A stretch of DNA of 10,267 nt, taken from positions 1 through 10,267 of the forward strand of contig JAJXXG010000596.1 of NCBI GenBank assembly GCA_021781255.1, read 5' to 3'. Positions 6,028 through 10,267 of this stretch are shown here, in pieces. The notes under the pieces are model-generated. The model ran no database searches, was not told the origin of the DNA, and worked only from the letters and a program-made list of their open reading frames with translations. The first letter of the stretch is position 1. The number at the start of each line of letters is the position of its first letter. Both the position numbers and the translations under genes were made by a program. This stretch comes from Acidobacteriota bacterium (GTDB lineage: Bacteria > Acidobacteriota > Terriglobia > Terriglobales > Acidobacteriaceae).

Positions 6028-7492
6028 CGAAGTGATTACGGCATACGAAGTGGTGCACGGCAAAGCGAAGTCGTTCTACGAGAGCTATGCGCGGAAGGAT
6101 GAGCTGCAGCACCAGACGCACTATTGTCCGGGATGCGGGCATGGGCAGATTCACAAGATGCTGGCCAGCGCGATTGATGGGCTGGGCATTCAGGACAGGA
6201 CGATTCTTGTGAGCCCGGTGGGCTGCTCGGTGTTTGCGTACTACTACTTTGACGTGGGCAACGTGCAGGCGGCGCACGGGCGCGCGCCGGCAGTGGCGAC
6301 GGCGCTGAAGCGCAGCCATCGCGACAGCATCGTAGTGGCGTACCAGGGTGACGGGGATTTGTCCGCGATTGGTTCGGCGGAGATTCTGCACGCGGCGAAT
6401 CGCGGCGAGAATGTCACGGTGATTTTTGTGAACAACGCCATTTACAGCATGACGGGCGGGCAATACGCGCCGACGACGCTGCTGGGGCAGAAGAGCACGA
6501 CGACTCCGCTGGGCCGCAGCGCGGAGAATGAGGGCTACCCGCTGCACGTGAGCGAGCTGCTGGCGAGCCTGGAGGCTCCGGTCTACATTGAGCGCGTGGG
6601 ACTGGGCGACAACAAGCAGATCGCGCAGGCCAATCGCGCGATTCGGCGGGCGATGGAGAACCAGACGAAGGGGCTGGGCTTCTCGCTGATTGAAGTGCTT
6701 TCGCCGTGTCCGACGGTGTGGAAGATGCAGCCGGTGGAGGCGCAGCACTGGGTGCGGGATGTGATGGAGAAGACATTTCCGCTGGGCGTCTATCGCGATC
6801 GCACAAAGGAAGCGAAGGCGTGGCCAGCGCACGAGGCGCCGCCTGCGCTCGACAGGATTCCGCAGATTATTGGCGTGGCGCACGAGGATCTTCCTGAAGG
6901 CAATGCATCTCTGCTGGCGCGGGCCGATCATGTGGATCTGCACGTGAGGGTGGCGGGCTTTGGCGGGCAGGGCGTGCTGCTGCTGGGCGAGGTGCTGGCC
7001 GAGGCGGGGCTGGACGCGGGGCTGGAGGTGTCGTGGCTGCCGTCGTATGGGCCGGAGATGCGCTCCGGCACGTCGAACTGCCATGTGCGGCTTTCGCGCG
7101 AGCCGATTGATTCGCCGCTGGTGACGGTGCCGAACGTGCTGGTGGCGATGAATGAGCCATCGCTGCGCAAGTTCGACCGGAGCGTACGCGCCGGCGGATG
7201 GGTGATTTATAACGGCGATGCATTTCCCGAGGATTGCGCGCGGAAGGACGTGCATGTGCTGGCGCTGCCGTTTACGCGCGTGGCCGACGAACTGGGCGAT
7301 GCGCGCGCGGCCAATATGGTGATGCTTGGCGCGCTGCTGGAGATTGCGGGCGCGCTGCCGCAGGCCAGCATTGACGCGGCGCTGAAGCGGCTGGTGAAGA
7401 GTCCGCGCTGGGTTGAGCTGGACGAACGCGCACTGGCGCGCGGGCGGGAACTTTACAGGGAATCGCGCCTGGAGGTGTGCAATGAAGGCTGA
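6020..7492 (+). CDS. Fused beta-gamma subunit of 2-oxoacid:ferredoxin oxidoreductase (VorC-VorA type)
   Basis: This 490-residue protein joins two normally separate subunits. Residues 1 to about 250 are the TPP-binding beta subunit: HYCPGCGHG (34-42), VGCS (67-70), [11 protein letters not shown] (108-118) and [12 protein letters not shown] (137-148), which hold TPP and Mg2+. C36, C39, C69 and C230 (SPCPTVW) are the expected ligands of the proximal [4Fe-4S] cluster. A linker of about 50 residues follows. Residues from about 305 to 490 are the gamma subunit, with AGFGGQG (312-318), the [13 protein letters not shown] block and [11 protein letters not shown]. Both halves look intact, and no frameshift is needed, so this is a real fusion. 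The protein completes the alpha/beta/gamma/delta complex with its two upstream neighbours. The start at 6020 overlaps the vorB stop by 8 nt; the frame is open further upstream but only within vorB. It overlaps the aminotransferase gene by 11 nt. Confidence 0.92.
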   Translation: MSSEVITAYEVVHGKAKSFYESYARKDELQHQTHYCPGCGHGQIHKMLASAIDGLGIQDRTILVSPVGCSVFAYYYFDVGNVQAAHGRAPAVATALKRSHRDSIVVAYQGDGDLSAIGSAEILHAANRGENVTVIFVNNAIYSMTGGQYAPTTLLGQKSTTTPLGRSAENEGYPLHVSELLASLEAPVYIERVGLGDNKQIAQANRAIRRAMENQTKGLGFSLIEVLSPCPTVWKMQPVEAQHWVRDVMEKTFPLGVYRDRTKEAKAWPAHEAPPALDRIPQIIGVAHEDLPEGNASLLARADHVDLHVRVAGFGGQGVLLLGEVLAEAGLDAGLEVSWLPSYGPEMRSGTSNCHVRLSREPIDSPLVTVPNVLVAMNEPSLRKFDRSVRAGGWVIYNGDAFPEDCARKDVHVLALPFTRVADELGDARAANMVMLGALLEIAGALPQASIDAALKRLVKSPRWVELDERALARGRELYRESRLEVCNEG

Positions 7493-8468
7493 GGCTGATC
7501 CGAACCTGATTGTGTATTTTGGCGGGCAATATATTCCGCTTCGCGATGCGCACGTGGGGATTTTGACACATGCGCTGCATTACGGAACGGGCGTTTTTGA
7601 AGGCATTCGCGCGTATTGGGATGAGACTTCGCAGGAGCTTTTTGTGATGCGCCCGGTGGAGCACTATGAGCGCTGGAAGCAGAACTGCGGCATTCTGCGC
7701 ATCGATGTGCCAGCGACACCGGAGGAGTTGAGCGGCATCACGGTGGAGCTGATGCGGAGGAATAAATTCAGCACGAATGTGTACGTGCGGCCGCTGGCTT
7801 ACAAGAGCGCGGAGCGCGTGGGCGTGCGCCCGGACGACCAGGATTCTTTCGCTATTGTTGCGCTGCCGTTTGGCGATTATCTGCACGCCGACAAGGGGCT
7901 GCATGCGGGGGTAAGCTCGTGGCGACGCATCGAGGACAACGCGATTCCGGCGCGCGCGAAGATTTGCGGCGCATATGTGAACAGCGCTCTGGCCAGCGAC
8001 GATGCAAAGCGCAATGGATATGACGAGGCCATCCTGCTGAACGAGAGCGGCCAGGTTGCCGAGGGATCAACGTGCAACATTTTCATGGTTCGCAAGGGCG
8101 TACTGATTACGCCGCCGGTGCATGAGAACGTGCTGGAGGGCATTACGCGCGACTCAGTGATGCAACTGGCGCGACGCGAGCTGGACATGCAGGTTGTGGA
8201 GCGGGCCGTCGACCGGAGCGAGCTGTATGTGTGCGATGAGCTGTTCCTGACGGGAACAGCGGTGGGCGTGGAGCCGGTGGTGCGCGTGGATCATCGCCCG
8301 GTGAGAGATGCGGCCATAGGCCCGGTTACGCACGCGCTGCGGCAGTTGTACTTCGATGCTGCGCGGGGACATCTGGCGGCATACCGGAAGTGGCTTGTTC
8401 CGGTGAACCACGGTGAAAGGGGGAGTGAGGCCGGGGAAGAGGGCATCGCGGCTTCGTTTGCGATCTGA
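7482..8468 (+). CDS. ilvE: Branched-chain amino acid aminotransferase (class IV, IlvE type)
   Basis: This 328-residue PLP enzyme swaps amino groups between glutamate/2-oxoglutarate and valine, leucine or isoleucine and their 2-oxoacids. Fold-type IV features are clear: HALHYGTGVFEGIRAY (30-45), VYVRPLAYKSA (100-110), the PLP lysine K160 in ARAKICGAYVNS, GYDEAILLN, EGSTCNIF, GITRDSV and the C-terminal DELFLTGTAVGVEPV, all in the order seen in E. coli IlvE. The last 20 or so residues form a Gly/Glu-rich tail beyond the usual end (family about 305-310 residues). GGAGG (7471-7475) is 6 nt before the ATG, and the gene overlaps the beta-gamma stop by 11 nt. In this operon it supplies, or uses up, the 2-oxoacids handled by the Vor-like complex. 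D-amino acid aminotransferase is a less likely reading because of the full IlvE motifs and length. Confidence 0.93.
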   Translation: MKAEADPNLIVYFGGQYIPLRDAHVGILTHALHYGTGVFEGIRAYWDETSQELFVMRPVEHYERWKQNCGILRIDVPATPEELSGITVELMRRNKFSTNVYVRPLAYKSAERVGVRPDDQDSFAIVALPFGDYLHADKGLHAGVSSWRRIEDNAIPARAKICGAYVNSALASDDAKRNGYDEAILLNESGQVAEGSTCNIFMVRKGVLITPPVHENVLEGITRDSVMQLARRELDMQVVERAVDRSELYVCDELFLTGTAVGVEPVVRVDHRPVRDAAIGPVTHALRQLYFDAARGHLAAYRKWLVPVNHGERGSEAGEEGIAASFAI

Positions 8469-8496
8469 CTGTGGCAGTGAAGTCTGTTTCACAAAG

Positions 8497-8526
8497 GGCG
8501 GAACGCAGCATGCTGCCAATCCCGCC
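8497..8526. terminator. Hairpin between convergent genes, possible two-way terminator
   Basis: GGCGG (8497-8501) pairs with CCGCC (8522-8526) around a perfect palindrome GCAGCATGCTGC (8505-8516). It sits between the ends of the aminotransferase gene and the convergent ribA. No T run follows on either strand, so intrinsic termination is not assured. A small second hairpin, GTGAA-N6-TTCAC, lies just upstream at 8477-8492. Confidence 0.35.
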
Positions 8527-8545
8527 TCAGGATTCGCGAGAGGCG

Positions 8546-9214
8546 TCAGAGGCTCTTGATTTCGTCCATCTTGTCGAAGAAGTGCCCCATCTTTTCCTGC
8601 TTGGTGCGCAGGTAGCGCTCGAAGCTTTCCTGCGGCTCGACTTCGGCGGAGACGCGCTCCGTAACGGTGATGCCGGCCGACTGCAGCGCGGCGACCTTTT
8701 CGGGATTGTTGGTGATGAGGCGGACCTGGCTGAGGCCGAGCAGCTTGAGCACGGCGGCGGGCAACTCGTAGGCGCGGCAGTCGGCGGCGAAGCCCAGCTC
8801 CTCGTTGGCTTCCACCGTGTCGAGTCCCTGGTCCTGCAATTCGTAGGCTCTGAGCTTTGCCATGAGGCCGATGCCGCGTCCTTCCTGCTGCTCGTAGAGC
8901 AGGATGCCGGCGCCTTTTTGCGCGATGAGGCCGAGGGCCAGCTCCAACTGCAGGCGGCAATCGCAGCGGAGCGAGCCGAAGACGTCGCCGGTGAGGCACT
9001 GCGAGTGGATGCGGACCAGCGGCGGCGCAGCATGGATGTCGCCCATCACGAGGGCAACAAGCCCTTCCACATCGCCTTTGCCCTGTTCATTTGGCATGGC
9101 TTCGTCGCAGGGGCGCGGCGCAGACAGCGTGCCCTCAAAGCCCAGAATGCGGAAGTGTCCCCAGCGGGAAGGGAAGTCAGCTTCGGAGATTTTCTTTACG
9201 CTCTCATATCCCAT
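8546..9214 (-). CDS. ribA: GTP cyclohydrolase II (riboflavin biosynthesis)
   Basis: This 222-residue cytosolic enzyme opens GTP to give formate, pyrophosphate and the diaminopyrimidine that starts riboflavin synthesis. The zinc site C73-x10-C84-x-C86 lies in RIHSQCLTGDVFGSLRCDC, followed by the GTP-handling blocks EQQEGRGIGLMAKLRAY (108-124), LDTVEANEELGF (131-142) and VRLITNNPEKVAAL (164-177). This is the stand-alone form, not the RibBA fusion with DHBP synthase. The N-terminus has about 45 residues before the conserved core, including a Glu/Gly/Asn-rich insertion (35-50). The ribosome-binding site is weak (AAGG close to the ATG). A TAAAAT hexamer on the - strand (9221-9226) could be a -10 box giving an almost leaderless mRNA; no FMN riboswitch is visible upstream. 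It is convergent with the aminotransferase gene and divergent from the histidine kinase gene. Confidence 0.95.
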   Translation of the reverse strand: MGYESVKKISEADFPSRWGHFRILGFEGTLSAPRPCDEAMPNEQGKGDVEGLVALVMGDIHAAPPLVRIHSQCLTGDVFGSLRCDCRLQLELALGLIAQKGAGILLYEQQEGRGIGLMAKLRAYELQDQGLDTVEANEELGFAADCRAYELPAAVLKLLGLSQVRLITNNPEKVAALQSAGITVTERVSAEVEPQESFERYLRTKQEKMGHFFDKMDEIKSL

Positions 9215-9277
9215 GCCTTCATTTTACTTTGTCTGTTGACTGCTCTGCTGCCGTGGGTCCAGGGAGAAGGTTTTTTC

Positions 9278-9295
9278 ATGCATCCGGCGCAGTGA
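9278..9295 (+). promoter_or_regulatory. Possible leader mini-ORF (MHPAQ) before the histidine kinase
   Basis: AGGGAGAAGG (9261-9270) is the best Shine-Dalgarno sequence in this gap, and the ATG 7 nt after it (9278) opens only a 5-codon frame, MHPAQ, ending TGA at 9293-9295. That stop overlaps a GTG at 9292 that is in frame with the histidine kinase. This could be a translationally coupled leader or mere chance. Confidence 0.25.
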
Positions 9296-9333
9296 TTTTC
9301 CGCATAAGGCGCCGGGCGCGATACATTGATTGC

Positions 9334-10267
9334 GTGGTTGATAACAAGCTGATTCTTATCACGCTGCTGGTGAAGCTTGGCGTGGCCGCTTCGGTGGCCA
9401 GCGCACTGGCGCGGTCGCGGACCTTCCAGCGGCTGCTGTTTGCCGAGCAGCGCCGGCATCGGGAAACCGCGGCTTTGCTGGCATTCTTTCTGGTGCCGCT
9501 GACGCTGGGCGTCTGGGTGCGGACGACTGTGCCAAACTTTCTGGCTGCCGATCTCTCCTTTGAGACGGTGATTCTGCTGGGGCTGCTGCTGGGCCCGGGA
9601 TGGGCGATGGTGGGCGGGGTGATTCTGTCATTCCCAGCGGTGATTCACCATGAGTACCTTGCGCTGCCGTTCAATGTGGCACTGGGTCTGGGCGCGGGCA
9701 TCCTGGGCAGCTTTGTGGAGAAGGATGAGATCTGGTCGTTCACTCCGTTCATCGATTTGAGTCTCTACCGGTGGGTGCGGCGCAACCTGCGCAAGCCGCG
9801 CATCGACAGGCAGATTCTGCTGCTGTTTCTGATTGCGGCCATGGAGATCTGCCGCGAGTGGGTCAGCCGCAATCTTCCGCACAAGACGGGACCGCGGCGG
9901 CTGTTTGCGCTGAATACAGACGTGTGGGGCCTGCAGGTGCTGGTGTGGCTGTGCGCGCCGATGGTGGTGGGCATTGCGCTGAAGGTGTGGAATGCGCTGC
10001 GCATTGAGATCAAGCTGGAAGAGCAGAAGCGCCTGCTGCTGGAAGCGCGGCTGGACGCGCTGCAGCGGCAGATCAATCCGCACTTTCTTTTCAACACGCT
10101 GAATTCAATTGCTTCGCTGGTGCGCATGAACCCGGAACTGGCGAGGGTGATGACGGTGAAGCTGGCCAACATTCTGCGCGCGCTGCTGAAGGATCACGAC
10201 ACCTACGTTCCGCTGAGCGAGGAACTGAGTTTTACCGATGATTATCTGGACATCGAGGTAGTGCGCT
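9334..10267 (+). CDS. LytS/YehU-type membrane sensor histidine kinase (5' part, runs off the window)
   Basis: The visible 311 codons have no stop. The N-terminal half is a multi-spanning membrane sensor with hydrophobic segments near residues 6-25, 46-62, 76-104, 110-128, 160-172 and 197-218, in the pattern of the 5TM LytS-YhcK receptor. A short amphipathic linker (221-244) leads to the His_kinase domain with the phosphoacceptor H250 in QINPHFLFNTLNSI. YVPLSEELSFTDDYLDIE follows, as in the family; the ATP-binding end is beyond the window. Such kinases usually phosphorylate a LytTR-type response regulator encoded next to them. The start is uncertain: GTG 9334 gives the N-terminus VVDNKLILIT, which I favour by resemblance to relatives, but it has no Shine-Dalgarno. 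GTG 9292 would add an arginine-rich stretch (IFRIRRRAR), which would fit a cytoplasmic N-terminus, and the frame stays open further upstream. Confidence 0.9.
   Translation, partial: MVDNKLILITLLVKLGVAASVASALARSRTFQRLLFAEQRRHRETAALLAFFLVPLTLGVWVRTTVPNFLAADLSFETVILLGLLLGPGWAMVGGVILSFPAVIHHEYLALPFNVALGLGAGILGSFVEKDEIWSFTPFIDLSLYRWVRRNLRKPRIDRQILLLFLIAAMEICREWVSRNLPHKTGPRRLFALNTDVWGLQVLVWLCAPMVVGIALKVWNALRIEIKLEEQKRLLLEARLDALQRQINPHFLFNTLNSIASLVRMNPELARVMTVKLANILRALLKDHDTYVPLSEELSFTDDYLDIEVVR

Noticed and set aside
5768..7255. 495-codon open frame on the - strand opposite the oxidoreductase genes
   Set aside because: Its His/Arg/Gln-rich composition is what the complement of high-GC coding sequence gives; the + strand genes are unmistakable.
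8471..9295. 274-codon open frame on the + strand across ribA
   Set aside because: It is the antisense shadow of ribA; the - strand product has full GTP cyclohydrolase II motifs, and the + frame product has no recognisable pattern.
1..10267. CRISPR array, insertion sequence or prophage
   Set aside because: No regularly spaced direct repeats, transposase or integrase genes, or phage genes were seen.

Overview
The window reads as a high-GC bacterial chromosome segment. Gene style points to Acidobacteriota (Acidobacteriaceae-like): a LytS-type histidine kinase with a 'NKLILITLLVKLGVAASVASALARSR' kind of N-terminus, DUF3828-like secreted protein, and G/C-ending codons throughout. This assignment comes from family resemblance and memory, not from a database search, and is of moderate confidence. 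All genes except ribA are on the + strand.

Left part (1-2849). A P-loop kinase of the AAA_33 / polynucleotide-kinase type with a long proline-rich N-terminus is followed 7 nt later by a small secreted protein of lower GC. Next comes a toxin-antitoxin module (Phd/YefM antitoxin plus PIN-domain toxin) with a striking palindromic operator just before it. A DinB-family protein is joined to the toxin by an ATGA overlap, so antitoxin, toxin and DinB look like one three-gene transcript.

Middle (2850-3288). This is a 439-nt gene-free stretch. It holds a probable terminator, two strong GC-rich hairpins enclosed by AT-rich inverted arms (a REP/MITE-like element), a further hairpin, and two clear palindromes that look like operators for the next operon.

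Main operon (3289-8468). Five genes on one strand: a CoA-transferase of the acetyl-CoA hydrolase/4-hydroxybutyrate CoA-transferase family, a two-[4Fe-4S] ferredoxin subunit, a VorB-like alpha subunit, a fused beta-gamma subunit of a 2-oxoacid:ferredoxin oxidoreductase, and an IlvE-type branched-chain aminotransferase. The last four are joined by overlaps of 16, 8 and 11 nt. Together they can be read as a complete ferredoxin-linked route between branched-chain amino acids and branched fatty acids: amino acid <-> 2-oxoacid (IlvE) <-> acyl-CoA + CO2 + reduced ferredoxin (Vor) <-> free acid (CoA-transferase). The direction in vivo cannot be told from sequence.

Right part (8469-10267). A convergent ribA (GTP cyclohydrolase II) lies on the - strand, and divergent from it is the 5' part of a membrane LytS/YehU-type sensor histidine kinase that runs off the window end.
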